From the NCBI GenBank assembly GCA_905235785.1, contig CAJOMP010000001.1, positions 1 through 64,000 of the forward strand: a stretch of 64,000 nucleotides of DNA, given 5' to 3'. The stretch comes from an uncultured Clostridia bacterium. Its GTDB lineage: Bacteria > Bacillota > Clostridia > Christensenellales > Borkfalkiaceae. Below, piece by piece: positions 16,996-27,002 of this stretch; position 1 is the first letter of the stretch; each line of letters begins with the position of its first letter. The position numbers were made by a program, and so were the translations under genes. The notes under the pieces are model-generated. The model had not been told where the DNA came from. It was given only the letters and a program-made list of their open reading frames with translations, and made no database searches.

Positions 16996-17026
16996 GTTAC
17001 CTGTTACGCAAAAGGAGAAAAATGTC

Positions 17027-19651
17027 ATGGAAATGGCAAAAACGTATAACCCGTCCGAATTTGAAAAAGAAATTTATGAAAAATGGGAAAAAGAAGGTTG
17101 TTTTAAGGCTAAAATCGACGCCGAGAAATTGCCTTTTACTATTGTTATCCCGCCGCCCAACATAACGGGGCAATTGCATATGGGGCACGCGCTTGACGAA
17201 ACCCTGCAAGATACTTTAATCAGATTTAAACGTATGCAAGGTTACAGCGCGCTGTGGCTACCGGGGACAGATCACGCGTCCATTGCGACGGAAGTAAAAA
17301 TCGTCGAACAGATGGCAAAAGAAGGCCTTACCAAAAAAGACGTCGGACGCGACGGGTTTTTGGAACGCGCGTGGGCGTGGAAGGAAAAATACGGCGGAAG
17401 AATTATCGAACAGTTGAAGTTGCTCGGTTCTTCTTGCGACTGGTCAAGGCTGTCTTTCACGATGGACGAAAGATGTTCCCGCGCGGTAAAAGAAGTTTTT
17501 GTTAATTTATACGAAAAAGGTCTTATATACAGGGGCGATAGGATAATTAACTGGTGTCCGGATTGTAAAACCGCTCTTTCCGACGCAGAAGTCGAATACG
17601 TTGAAGAAGATAGTCACCTGTGGCATATCAGGTACAGAATAAAGGATACGGACGATTACGTTACGGTTGCGACGTCGCGTCCCGAAACGATGTTCGGCGA
17701 TACTGCCGTTGCGGTTAATCCGAAAGATAAACGCTATAAGGGTATGGAAGGCAAAACCCTTATTCTGCCTATTGTAAATAAAGAAATACCGTTAATTTAC
17801 GACGATTACGTAGAACTCGAATTCGGTACGGGCGCGGTTAAGATTACGCCCGCGCACGATCCTAACGACTTTGAAGTGGGGATAAGGCACAACCTTCCCG
17901 TCGTAAAAGTCTTGAACGATGACGGCACAATGAACGAAAATGCCGGAAAATATAACGGTATGTCGGCGCTTTTGTGCCGAGAAAAAGTCGTAGAAGAGTT
18001 GAAATCGATAGGCGCGCTCGTTAAAATCGAACCGCTCCATCATAACGTCGGGCATTGTTACAGATGCCATCATACGGTCGAGCCGATAGTATCAAAACAG
18101 TGGTTTGTGAAAATGGAGCCGCTTGCAAAACCCGCTATCGACGCGGTAAGAAAGAAAAGCGTAAAATTTACGCCCGAAAGGTTTTCCAAAATATATTTTA
18201 ACTGGATGGAAAACGTAAAGGACTGGTGTATTTCACGTCAACTTTGGTGGGGACACAGAATACCCGCCTATTACTGCGACGATTGCGGCGAAATGTTTAT
18301 TTCAAAAGATGACGTTAAAGTTTGCCCGAAATGCGGTAGCGCGCATATAAGGCAGGACGAAGACGTGCTTGACACTTGGTTTTCGTCCGCGTTGTGGCCG
18401 TTTTCTACGCTCGGATACCCCGAAATGACGGAAGATTTAAAATATTTCTATCCGACCGACGTTCTCGTAACAGGCTACGACATAATATTCTTCTGGGTCG
18501 CCCGTATGATATTCTCGGGCATAGAGCATATGAAGAGAATTCCGTTTAAGAACGTGCTTATTCACGGTCTTGTGCGCGACGCGCAAGGCAGGAAAATGAG
18601 CAAATCTCTCGGCAACGGAATTGATCCAACAGAAATTATAGCCAAGTACGGCGCCGATACGTTGAGATTTTCGCTCATAAACGGCGTTGCGGCGGGCAGC
18701 GATATGAGATTTTCCGATGAAAAAATCGAAGGCGCGCGCAACTTTATGAATAAGATATGGAACGCTTCGCGCTTTGTACTTTTAAATTCCGAAGGCAAGA
18801 AAATCATACCCCTTAAAGATTGCAAATTAACCGTTGCGGACAAATGGATAATAACAAGGCTCAATAAGACGGTAAAAGACGTTACGCTCAACATGGAAAA
18901 ATTTGAAATGGGCGTTGCGCTCGCTAATCTTTACGATTTTGTGTGGAACGATTTTTGCGACTGGTATATTGAGTTTACAAAGCCTGTATTGTACGGTGAA
19001 GACGAGAGAAAAACTTGCGAAACGGTCAGCGTTCTTATTTACGTTCTCGATAAGGTAGTTAAACTTTTGCATCCGTTCGTTCCGTTTATAACCGAACGTA
19101 TTTACGGGAATTTGCCTGACAGTAACGGATTTTTAATGCTGTCCGAGTTCCCGAAGTACGACACGAAACGCAATTATTCGGTCGCCGTAAGCGAAATCGA
19201 GATGGTAAAGGAAATTATAAAGACTGTCAGAAACGTAAAAGCAAAAACAGGCGCTGCGCCGTCCAAAAAAATTACTCTTTACGTTTCTACCGAAAAAGTT
19301 GCGGCGATAAAAGCGGGTACGTCTTATATTAAGAAACTTGCGGGCGTTTCGGAAGTTAAAATAGTTAAAAACAAATCGGAACTCACCGAAAAGATAATTT
19401 CGCAAGTTATAGACAAGGCTGAACTTTATATTCCGCTCGGCGAACTTGTGGATTTTGACAAAGAAATAAGCCGAATCAAAAGCGAACTCGAAAACGTCGA
19501 AAACGAGATTGCCCGCGCGAGCGGAAAACTTGCGAACAACGGGTTCTTGGAAAAAGCGCCGAAAGCGCTCGTCGAACAGGAACGCGCAAAGTACGATAAA
19601 TTTATCGATATGCGCAATAAACTCAATAAACAATTAAATGAGTTGCAATAA
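17027..19651 (+). CDS. valS: Valyl-tRNA synthetase
   Basis: Charges tRNA-Val; class I synthetase of 874 aa. The HIGH-type motif HMGH is at 51-54 in [15 protein letters not shown], and KMSKS is near 522-526. The editing domain (CP1), zinc-binding CxxC clusters around 400-450, anticodon-binding domain and C-terminal coiled coil (about 810-874) are in order. The ATG at 17027 is chosen because AAAGGAG lies 9 nt upstream; an ATG at 16994 falls inside the -10 box and would precede transcription. The gene is probably monocistronic, followed by a terminator. Confidence 0.97.
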   Translation: MEMAKTYNPSEFEKEIYEKWEKEGCFKAKIDAEKLPFTIVIPPPNITGQLHMGHALDETLQDTLIRFKRMQGYSALWLPGTDHASIATEVKIVEQMAKEGLTKKDVGRDGFLERAWAWKEKYGGRIIEQLKLLGSSCDWSRLSFTMDERCSRAVKEVFVNLYEKGLIYRGDRIINWCPDCKTALSDAEVEYVEEDSHLWHIRYRIKDTDDYVTVATSRPETMFGDTAVAVNPKDKRYKGMEGKTLILPIVNKEIPLIYDDYVELEFGTGAVKITPAHDPNDFEVGIRHNLPVVKVLNDDGTMNENAGKYNGMSALLCREKVVEELKSIGALVKIEPLHHNVGHCYRCHHTVEPIVSKQWFVKMEPLAKPAIDAVRKKSVKFTPERFSKIYFNWMENVKDWCISRQLWWGHRIPAYYCDDCGEMFISKDDVKVCPKCGSAHIRQDEDVLDTWFSSALWPFSTLGYPEMTEDLKYFYPTDVLVTGYDIIFFWVARMIFSGIEHMKRIPFKNVLIHGLVRDAQGRKMSKSLGNGIDPTEIIAKYGADTLRFSLINGVAAGSDMRFSDEKIEGARNFMNKIWNASRFVLLNSEGKKIIPLKDCKLTVADKWIITRLNKTVKDVTLNMEKFEMGVALANLYDFVWNDFCDWYIEFTKPVLYGEDERKTCETVSVLIYVLDKVVKLLHPFVPFITERIYGNLPDSNGFLMLSEFPKYDTKRNYSVAVSEIEMVKEIIKTVRNVKAKTGAAPSKKITLYVSTEKVAAIKAGTSYIKKLAGVSEVKIVKNKSELTEKIISQVIDKAELYIPLGELVDFDKEISRIKSELENVENEIARASGKLANNGFLEKAPKALVEQERAKYDKFIDMRNKLNKQLNELQ

Positions 19652-19674
19652 TAATATATAAAATTTGATTTCAT

Positions 19675-19718
19675 AAAAAATAAAGTTAATTTACAATTTA
19701 AATTGACTTTATTTTTTT
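19675..19718 (+). terminator. AT-rich terminator after valS
   Basis: AAAAAATAAAGT with AATTT (19675-19692) pairs with AAATT and ACTTTATTTTTT (19700-19717), ending in a run of T. The right arm overlaps the -35 box of the pgi promoter. Confidence 0.6.
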
Positions 19719-19731
19719 CGTATATTATTAT
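19703..19731 (+). promoter_or_regulatory. Sigma-A promoter of the glycogen operon
   Basis: TTGACT (19703-19708), 17 bp, TATTAT (19726-19731). It is the only evident promoter before the seven closely spaced genes from pgi to the GH13 gene. Confidence 0.7.
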
Positions 19732-19768
19732 ATAAGTATATTAAAATAAATATAATGGAGTAAAATGT

Positions 19769-21199
19769 ATGTCAAAATTAAATTCCGACTGGAAAAACAG
19801 TATGCAGATCAAAATCGATTATAACAATATGATGTCCGAATTTATCGGTGCTGAACAAGGTTTTACGGAGAAAGAATTGTATTCGGCAAAGTCCGTCGCC
19901 GAAAACGCTTTTAATAACGTTTCCGAAAACCGCGGGAAAGGCATGATGGGCTGGACGGAACTTCCTTACAATCAAAATGAGATAGTTAAGGATATTACCG
20001 AAACCGCAAAGGATATCAGAAAGAAATTCGATAATTTCGTCGTTTTGGGGATAGGCGGCTCGGCATTAGGTCCGATAGCGGTTTTTCAGGCGCTTTGCCA
20101 TTTAAGGCATAACGAACTTTCTAAAAAAGCGCGTAAAGCCCCTAAACTGTACGTTGAAGACAACGTCGACCCCGAAAGGATGGCGGCGCTTTTAAGCGTT
20201 CTTGACCTTGAAAAAACCGTTTTCAACGTCGTAACAAAGAGCGGCGCGACGAGCGAAACAATGTCTCAATATCTCATTATCTTCGATATTCTGAAATCGA
20301 AATTCGGCGATAAAGCGAAAGAGCATATGATTGCGACCACTTCCGAAAACAAAGGCAATCTTATTAAAATTGCGAAAGCGGAAGGTTTTAAGACGTTTTA
20401 TATTCCGGAAAGCGTCGGCGGGAGATTTTCGGAACTTTGTCCCGTGGGGTTGTTGCCTGCGGCGGTTCTCGGTATAGATATTAAAGCAATGCTTAAAGGC
20501 GCGGCGTATATGGATAAACTTTGCAAATCCAAAGATTACAGAAAAAATCCTGCGCTCGTTTCTGCGCTTTTGCAATATTTATCAATGAAAAAAGGCAAAA
20601 ATATTTCCGTTATGATGCCTTATGCCGACAGTCTTAAATATATTGCCGACTGGTATTGTCAGTTGTGGGGCGAAAGTTTAGGAAAAGCCGTCGATAAAGA
20701 CGGAAAGACAGTATTTGCGGGGCAAACGCCCGTAAAAGCGCTCGGCGTTACGGATCAGCACTCGCAAATTCAGTTGTATAGAGAAGGACCTTTCGATAAA
20801 GTCATAACATTTATCGCCGTGGAAAAATTCCGCGCGGAAGTGGAAATAAGCGAAGGCTGTAAAGATTTCCCCGACGTTTCTTTCCTTTGCGGACATACGC
20901 TTTCGGAACTTATCAATTCGGAAAGAAAAGCGACCGAATACGCGCTTACGACCGCGCAGAGACTTAATTACACGATAACTTTGCCTGAAGTTAACGCATT
21001 TACCATCGGCGAACTCTTATACTATTTTGAACTCGAAACCGCTTATACGGGTGCAATGCTCAATATAGACACGTTTAATCAGCCCGGGGTAGAAGGCGGT
21101 AAAAACGCGACTTACGCGTTATTCGGTAGAAAAGGTTACGAAAATACCAAAAAAGAAATGGACAACGCTCCGAAAAAGAAATCAGAGTATATCTGTTAA
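19769..21199 (+). CDS. pgi: Glucose-6-phosphate isomerase
   Basis: Interconverts glucose-6-phosphate and fructose-6-phosphate. It has 476 aa with two SIS-type lobes. GIGGSALGP (74-82), VVTKSGATSET, the catalytic EGQ-like/WGESLGK segment around residue 300 and DQHSQIQL are recognisable. TGGAG sits 8 nt before the ATG. It is the first gene of the glycogen operon, 3 nt from glgB, so its position links glycolytic hexose phosphate to storage. Confidence 0.96.
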   Translation: MSKLNSDWKNSMQIKIDYNNMMSEFIGAEQGFTEKELYSAKSVAENAFNNVSENRGKGMMGWTELPYNQNEIVKDITETAKDIRKKFDNFVVLGIGGSALGPIAVFQALCHLRHNELSKKARKAPKLYVEDNVDPERMAALLSVLDLEKTVFNVVTKSGATSETMSQYLIIFDILKSKFGDKAKEHMIATTSENKGNLIKIAKAEGFKTFYIPESVGGRFSELCPVGLLPAAVLGIDIKAMLKGAAYMDKLCKSKDYRKNPALVSALLQYLSMKKGKNISVMMPYADSLKYIADWYCQLWGESLGKAVDKDGKTVFAGQTPVKALGVTDQHSQIQLYREGPFDKVITFIAVEKFRAEVEISEGCKDFPDVSFLCGHTLSELINSERKATEYALTTAQRLNYTITLPEVNAFTIGELLYYFELETAYTGAMLNIDTFNQPGVEGGKNATYALFGRKGYENTKKEMDNAPKKKSEYIC

Positions 21200-21202
21200 A
21201 AG

Positions 21203-23104
21203 ATGGCAAAAAATAATATAAAAACCACCGATAATAAAACGTCTTCCGCTCTTCCGCTGTATTTGTTTCATCAAGGAACAAATTATAACGCATATGAATT
21301 TATGGGCGCGCATTTTACTAATGTAAACGGGCAAGACTGTGTAATTTTCCGCGTGTGGGCTCCGCGCGCGGAGTTCGTTTCCCTTGTAGGGGATTTTAAC
21401 GGTTGGAACGTTTTTGCTAACCCCATGAACAGAATCAGTGATGGCGGCGTTTTTGAGACTTTCGTCTGCGGACTGAAAGAGTATGACACTTATAAATATG
21501 CCGTTACTCATAACGGTATAACGGTCTTAAAGTCCGATCCGTATGCGTTTCACGCCGAAACCGCGCCCGCTAACGCTTCAAAAGTTTATTCGCTTGACGG
21601 TTACGGTTGGGGTGATGCTGATTTTATATCAAAAAGATGCGCTCCGTATGATAAACCTATAAACATTTACGAAGTAAATCTTGCGTCCTGGAAAAGGCAC
21701 GCCGACGGTAATTATTACACTTACAGAGAATACGCTGACGAACTTGTTGAATACGCGTGTGAGATGGGTTACACGCACATAGAACTCATGCCTGTATCCG
21801 AATATCCTTTCGACGGTTCGTGGGGGTATCAGGTAACGGGATACTATGCGATAAGTTCGCGTTTCGGCACGCCGAAAGATTTTATGTTTTTTGTCGACGA
21901 GTGTCATAAGCGCGGCATCTCGGTCATAGTCGACTGGGTACCTGCCCATTTTCCGAAAGACGAACACGGGCTTTATGAATTCGACGGCACGCCTTGCTAT
22001 GAAGGGCAGAGATTCGGACGTCAAGAACATAAAACCTGGGGTACGAGAATTTTCGACTGGGGCAGAAACGAAGTCCAAAGTTTTTTGGTATCCAACGCGG
22101 TTTTTCTTTTTGAAAAATTTCATATCGACGGTTTAAGAGTGGACGCCGTCGCGTCTATGCTGTATCTTGACTATGATAAAAAGGCGGGAGAGTGGGTACC
22201 TAACGAAAACGGCGGCAATCAGGATTTACAGGCAATTGCTTTTTTAAGAAAACTCAATACGGAAGTTTTTAAAAGATTTCCTAACGCTTTAATGATTGCG
22301 GAAGAATCTACCGCTTTTCCGCTTATAACAAGACCCGTGGATATCGGGGGGCTCGGTTTTAATTTTAAATGGAATATGGGCTGGATGAACGACGTATTGT
22401 CTTATATGTCCTGTGATCCGTATTTCAAAAGCAGTTGTCATAATAAACTGACCTTCTCAATGGTTTACGCGTTCAGCGAAAATTATATTTTGCCCGTTTC
22501 GCACGACGAAGTCGTACACGGAAAAAGGTCGTTAATAGACAAAATGCCGGGGTATGTAGAAACTAAATTCGCAAACCTACGCGCGTTTAACCTTTATATG
22601 TTCGCTCATCCCGGCAAAAAACTCAATTTTATGGGCAACGAATTCGGGCAATTTAAAGAGTGGAATTATAAAGAAGGTTTGGAATTTTTTATGCTGGATT
22701 TTCCCCTTCATAAACAGTTGCGCGATTTTAATCGTACGCTTAACGGGATTTATAAAAATACACCCGCGCTTTACGAGATTGACGACGGGTGGCAAGGCTT
22801 TGAGTGGATTTCCGAATACGAACGCGATAATAATGTTGTATCATTTATAAGGCGGGATAAAAAAGGCAACGTAATTGTTTGCGTTATAAATTTTTCAGGT
22901 AACGAGTATGGTAAATACGCGTTAGGAGTGCCGTGCGGAGCATACTCGGTACTGATAAATTCCGACGACGCGGAGTTCGGCGGAAACGGGGTTCTTAAAC
23001 AAAAAATGTTTACGACTACGACTAAATCCGCGCACGGAAGAAAAAACTCTATTTCATTTACTTTGCCGCGATTTACGGGTATTTATTTCAAAAAGATAAA
23101 GTAA
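21203..23104 (+). CDS. glgB: 1,4-alpha-glucan (glycogen) branching enzyme
   Basis: Introduces alpha-1,6 branches into glycogen. The 633-aa protein has a CBM48 domain (about 35-130), a GH13 catalytic barrel (about 150-500) and a C-terminal beta domain. Catalytic groups: the nucleophile Asp near 314 (GLRVDAV), the acid/base Glu near 366 (IAEEST) and the Asp of [10 protein letters not shown]. The start codon follows the pgi stop by 3 nt with only a weak Shine-Dalgarno, so translation is probably coupled. It lacks a signal peptide and acts in the cytoplasm. Confidence 0.97.
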   Translation: MAKNNIKTTDNKTSSALPLYLFHQGTNYNAYEFMGAHFTNVNGQDCVIFRVWAPRAEFVSLVGDFNGWNVFANPMNRISDGGVFETFVCGLKEYDTYKYAVTHNGITVLKSDPYAFHAETAPANASKVYSLDGYGWGDADFISKRCAPYDKPINIYEVNLASWKRHADGNYYTYREYADELVEYACEMGYTHIELMPVSEYPFDGSWGYQVTGYYAISSRFGTPKDFMFFVDECHKRGISVIVDWVPAHFPKDEHGLYEFDGTPCYEGQRFGRQEHKTWGTRIFDWGRNEVQSFLVSNAVFLFEKFHIDGLRVDAVASMLYLDYDKKAGEWVPNENGGNQDLQAIAFLRKLNTEVFKRFPNALMIAEESTAFPLITRPVDIGGLGFNFKWNMGWMNDVLSYMSCDPYFKSSCHNKLTFSMVYAFSENYILPVSHDEVVHGKRSLIDKMPGYVETKFANLRAFNLYMFAHPGKKLNFMGNEFGQFKEWNYKEGLEFFMLDFPLHKQLRDFNRTLNGIYKNTPALYEIDDGWQGFEWISEYERDNNVVSFIRRDKKGNVIVCVINFSGNEYGKYALGVPCGAYSVLINSDDAEFGGNGVLKQKMFTTTTKSAHGRKNSISFTLPRFTGIYFKKIK

Positions 23105-23129
23105 AAATCACATTTGGGAGATTTTATAT

Positions 23130-24314
23130 ATGATAAGAAAAAAGAAATGTGTAGCGATGTTGCTTGCGGGGGGGCAAGGTAGCAGATTGTACGATTTAAC
23201 CAGCGTTATCGCAAAACCTGCCGTCTCGTTCGGGGGAAAATACAGAATTATCGATTTTCCTTTGTCCAACTGCGTAAATTCCGGTATAGATACAGTGGGC
23301 GTTTTGACGCAGTATCAACCGCTTAAACTCAACGAGTATATCGGAAACGGTCAGCCTTGGGATTTGGACAGAGCGTTCGGCGGCGTTCATATTTTGTCGC
23401 CCTATCAGGGAAAGCACTCTTCCGACTGGTATAAGGGCACGGCTAATGCCATTTACCAGAATTTGCATTTTATAAAACAGTTCGACCCCGATTATGTCTT
23501 GATTTTATCGGGCGACCACATTTATAAAATGAATTATTCTTTAATGTTAAATTATCACATACTTAAAAATTCCGACTGCACAATCGCCGCAATAAACGTA
23601 CCGATCGATGAAGCATCGCGTTTCGGAATACTTAATACGAAAGAAGACGGAACGATATACGAGTTTGAAGAAAAACCCAAAAAACCCAAGTCGACTTTGG
23701 CGTCTATGGGTATTTACGTCTTTTCCGCGGAAAAACTTTATAAATATCTCGAAGAAGATAATTTCGACCCATCTTCATCTAACGATTTCGGAAAAGACGT
23801 TTTACCGAAAATGCTTTCTTGCGGCGAAAAAATGCTTGCGTACGAATTCAACGGTTACTGGAAAGACGTCGGTACTATCGATTCTCTTTACGAAGCGAAT
23901 ATGGACTTGCTCGGCGATAAGCCGAACTTTGACGTTGCGGACGCGTCTTGGAAAATACAATCGAGAAGTCCGCTCGCTCCGCCGCATTATATCGGCGACG
24001 GCGCAAAAACCGTCAACAGCATTATTATGTCCGGCTGCGAAATTTACGGCTCGGTGGAAAATTCCGTGCTGGCAAGCGGCGTCGTTGTTAAAAAAGGCGC
24101 TACTGTCAAAAACAGTATTTTAATGGCGGAAACCTGCATAGGTGAAAATTCCGTAGTGGATTATTCTATCATCGACGAAAATACGGTTATAGGAAAAGAT
24201 TGCGCTATCGGCGAAAGCAAAGAAACTGCCAAGGAAATAACCGTCGTTGCAAGGGATTTGACAATTAAAGACGGCAGTACTGTTTACGGCAGACAAAATT
24301 CGGTCAAGGCGTAA
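23130..24314 (+). CDS. glgC: Glucose-1-phosphate adenylyltransferase, catalytic subunit
   Basis: Makes ADP-glucose from ATP and glucose-1-phosphate, normally the controlled step of bacterial glycogen synthesis. It has 394 aa: a nucleotidyltransferase domain with LAGGQGSRL (12-20) and [10 protein letters not shown], then a left-handed beta-helix (about 290-385). [19 protein letters not shown] is the conserved activator/substrate region. GGGAG precedes the ATG. It is followed 14 nt later by glgD; the pair forms a hetero-oligomer in Firmicutes. Confidence 0.97.
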   Translation: MIRKKKCVAMLLAGGQGSRLYDLTSVIAKPAVSFGGKYRIIDFPLSNCVNSGIDTVGVLTQYQPLKLNEYIGNGQPWDLDRAFGGVHILSPYQGKHSSDWYKGTANAIYQNLHFIKQFDPDYVLILSGDHIYKMNYSLMLNYHILKNSDCTIAAINVPIDEASRFGILNTKEDGTIYEFEEKPKKPKSTLASMGIYVFSAEKLYKYLEEDNFDPSSSNDFGKDVLPKMLSCGEKMLAYEFNGYWKDVGTIDSLYEANMDLLGDKPNFDVADASWKIQSRSPLAPPHYIGDGAKTVNSIIMSGCEIYGSVENSVLASGVVVKKGATVKNSILMAETCIGENSVVDYSIIDENTVIGKDCAIGESKETAKEITVVARDLTIKDGSTVYGRQNSVKA

Positions 24315-24328
24315 GGGGGAAAATACAG

Positions 24329-25432
24329 ATGAGAGCAGTAGGGATAGTTTTTTCAAATATTCACGATAACAGCGTTCCGGAACTTTCAAGGATTAGAACG
24401 CTCGGTTCGATTCCGTTCGGCGGCAGATATCGTCTTATAGATTTTCCGCTTTCTAATATGGTCAATTCGGGTATAGATACGGTCGGTATCATAACTAAAA
24501 GCAATTATCAATCGCTTATGGATCACGTAGGTAGCGGTAAAGACTGGGATCTTGCGCGTAAAGACGGCGGCGTTATAATTCTTCCGCCGTATGGCGACGC
24601 AAATAACAGTACGTTATATAATTCACGGTTAGAAGCGCTTAAAGGCATAACGAGTTTTCTGTTCCGCGCGGACGAAGATTTCGTAGTTATGACCGATTGT
24701 GATGCCGTGTGCAGGATTAACTATAACGACGTTATAGAATCTCACATATTAAATCGCGCGGACATAACTTTGGTTTATACCAAGCGTGAAAGCAACGAAA
24801 AAGCAACGGTTTTCGATTTAGACAATGAAGGCAGGATAGTCGGCGTGTCGTATAACGATCGTCCTTCGGAAGGCGTTGCGAACGTCTTTACAAACGTGTT
24901 CGTTATGAAACTTTCGCTGTTACAGAATATAGTTATGGACAGTATTACACATAATAAAGTACATTTTACAAGAGACGTTATTGCGCCTAATCTCGAAAGT
25001 ATGAAAATTATGGGGTACGAGCATAAAGGGTTTTATGCGGGAATTACGTCTTTACAAGCGTATTTCAACAGCAATATGCTTATGCTTGACAGCGATATAA
25101 GACACGAGGTTTTCGGCGATAGAAGCGTTTTTACCAAAATACGCGATTCCGCGCCTACAAAATACGGCAATTGCGCGGTCGTCAAAAACTCGCTTATAGC
25201 CGACGGGTGCGAAATTTTCGGCGAAGTGGAAAACAGTATTATTTTCAGAAACGTTAAAATCGGCAGGGGCGCGGTTATAAAAAACAGCATTGTAATGCAA
25301 AATACCGTTCTCGGCGAAAACAGTGCGCTTAACTGTATCATAGCGGATAAAAACGTTACCGTTACCGGTAGAAAAAATCTGTCGGGGAGCGAAAACCATC
25401 CGTTCTACATCGGCAAAGGGATAATGATATAA
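24329..25432 (+). CDS. glgD: ADP-glucose pyrophosphorylase regulatory subunit GlgD
   Basis: Paralogue of GlgC of 367 aa. The GlgC nucleotide loop GGxGxRL is replaced by a short FSNIHDNSVPELSRIR segment, as in GlgD proteins, which stimulate GlgC but have little activity alone. [24 protein letters not shown] keeps the fold, and a beta-helix forms the C-terminal third. Location between glgC and glgA is standard in Bacillus and Clostridia. The start has GGGGG upstream. Confidence 0.93.
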   Translation: MRAVGIVFSNIHDNSVPELSRIRTLGSIPFGGRYRLIDFPLSNMVNSGIDTVGIITKSNYQSLMDHVGSGKDWDLARKDGGVIILPPYGDANNSTLYNSRLEALKGITSFLFRADEDFVVMTDCDAVCRINYNDVIESHILNRADITLVYTKRESNEKATVFDLDNEGRIVGVSYNDRPSEGVANVFTNVFVMKLSLLQNIVMDSITHNKVHFTRDVIAPNLESMKIMGYEHKGFYAGITSLQAYFNSNMLMLDSDIRHEVFGDRSVFTKIRDSAPTKYGNCAVVKNSLIADGCEIFGEVENSIIFRNVKIGRGAVIKNSIVMQNTVLGENSALNCIIADKNVTVTGRKNLSGSENHPFYIGKGIMI

Positions 25433-25442
25433 GGGGGATAAA

Positions 25443-26969
25443 ATGGCAAACAAAAAATCAAGCGGCGCTGTAAGTAACGCCGCCGATAAAGCGGTAACAA
25501 AGACAAAAACCGTTAAAAAAAGCGCGGCTTTACCTAAAATTACCGTAAAAGAACACAAAAAGGTTATATTCTTGGGGTCGGAAGCTGCTCCGTTTATCGC
25601 GACAGGCGGTCTTGCGGACGTGCTCGGTTCACTTCCGAAAGAACTCGCAAAAAACGACGATCTCGACGTAAGCGTAATGTTACCGCTTTACAGCAATATC
25701 GCAGACGAGTATCGCAATAATTTTAAATTTTTGACAAATTTTTACGTGTCGGTCGGTTGGCGTCGTCAGTATGCCGGCGTGTTTTTGTTCGAATATCAAA
25801 AGGTAAAATTTTATTTTATAGATAACGAATATTATTTTAAGCGCGAAGGCAATATTTACGGGTTTTACGACGACGGGGAAAGATTTGCGTTTTTCTCCCG
25901 CGCGGCGCTTGACGCTATCGCAAGGCTCAACATTTATCCGGATGTTCTCCATTGTAACGATTGGCAAACCGCCGCGTCGGTAATCTATCTTAAAGGGATG
26001 TATTACGGCGACGAAAATTTCCGTAAAATCAAAACCGTATTTACGATTCATAATATAGAATATCAGGGGAAATTCGGCATGGAAACTTTTGCGGACCTTT
26101 TCGGATTTCCTGACAACGTAAAACAGTTCGTCGAATTCGACGGGTTTGTGAATTTAATGAAAGGCGCGATCGAAATGACGGATATCGTGTCTACGGTTAG
26201 TCCGACTTACGCAAACGAAATAAAATTTCCGTTTTATGCTCACGGACTCGACCCGATAATTCGTCGCAACGAAAACAAGTTGCGCGGTATACTTAACGGC
26301 ATCGATATCGATTATTATAATCCGAAGACGGATAAGTGTATTTTTAAAAATTATTCTGTTTCCGACCTTTCAGGTAAAGCGGTGTGCAAAGCGGAACTTC
26401 AAAAAATGCTCGGACTTCCCGAACGGAAAGACGTACCGATTATTGCGGTAATTTCGCGTCTGGTTTCTCATAAAGGACTTGATTTAATAAAGGATACGGC
26501 GGAAAAACTGCTGTCTTGCGACGTTCAACTCATTATTCTCGGCAAAGGCGAAATCGGCTATGAAAATTATTTCAGATATATATCGGACGCCTATCAGGGG
26601 AAATGTTGCGTAATTATAGCGTATAATCAGGATTTATCGAGAAAAATTTATTCAGGCGCGGATTTGTTTTTAATGCCTTCTAAATCCGAACCTTGCGGTT
26701 TATCGCAAATGATTGCGTCGCGCTACGGAACCGTGCCTATCGTCAGGGAGACGGGCGGACTTAACGACAGCATAAAGGATATCAGTGAAGACGGCGGAAA
26801 CGGCTTTACTTTCCACGAATATAATTCTGACGAAATGTTAGCCAAAATAAATCAAGCGCTTACGCTTTACAGCGATAAGGAAAAATGGAATAAACTCGTA
26901 AACAGGGTAATTAAAACCGATTTTTCCTGGAAAAAGCAGGCCGAACTTTATAGTGAAATGTATAAATAA
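25443..26969 (+). CDS. glgA: Glycogen synthase (GT5)
   Basis: Extends alpha-1,4-glucan from ADP-glucose. It has 508 aa in a GT-B fold. Two features depart from the norm. A Lys/Ala-rich extension of about 38 residues precedes the usual start (KVIFLGSEAAPF). The KTGGL motif reads ATGGL (about 57-61), so the lysine that contacts the nucleotide sugar in the E. coli enzyme is alanine; related Clostridia may share this form. The C-terminal E-x7-E region (KSEPCGLSQMIASRYGT) is intact. GGGGG lies before the ATG, 10 nt after glgD. Confidence 0.95.
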   Translation: MANKKSSGAVSNAADKAVTKTKTVKKSAALPKITVKEHKKVIFLGSEAAPFIATGGLADVLGSLPKELAKNDDLDVSVMLPLYSNIADEYRNNFKFLTNFYVSVGWRRQYAGVFLFEYQKVKFYFIDNEYYFKREGNIYGFYDDGERFAFFSRAALDAIARLNIYPDVLHCNDWQTAASVIYLKGMYYGDENFRKIKTVFTIHNIEYQGKFGMETFADLFGFPDNVKQFVEFDGFVNLMKGAIEMTDIVSTVSPTYANEIKFPFYAHGLDPIIRRNENKLRGILNGIDIDYYNPKTDKCIFKNYSVSDLSGKAVCKAELQKMLGLPERKDVPIIAVISRLVSHKGLDLIKDTAEKLLSCDVQLIILGKGEIGYENYFRYISDAYQGKCCVIIAYNQDLSRKIYSGADLFLMPSKSEPCGLSQMIASRYGTVPIVRETGGLNDSIKDISEDGGNGFTFHEYNSDEMLAKINQALTLYSDKEKWNKLVNRVIKTDFSWKKQAELYSEMYK

Positions 26970-27002
26970 TAAACAACTTATCTTACGGGAGCAAATAAAA
27001 AG

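Noticed and set aside
16994..17026. Upstream ATG start of valS
   Set aside because: The codon lies in the -10 box of the valS promoter, before the transcription start and the ribosome-binding site.
19652..19768. Riboswitch or long leader before the glycogen operon
   Set aside because: The promoter lies within 40 bp of the pgi start; the space holds only a terminator and promoter.
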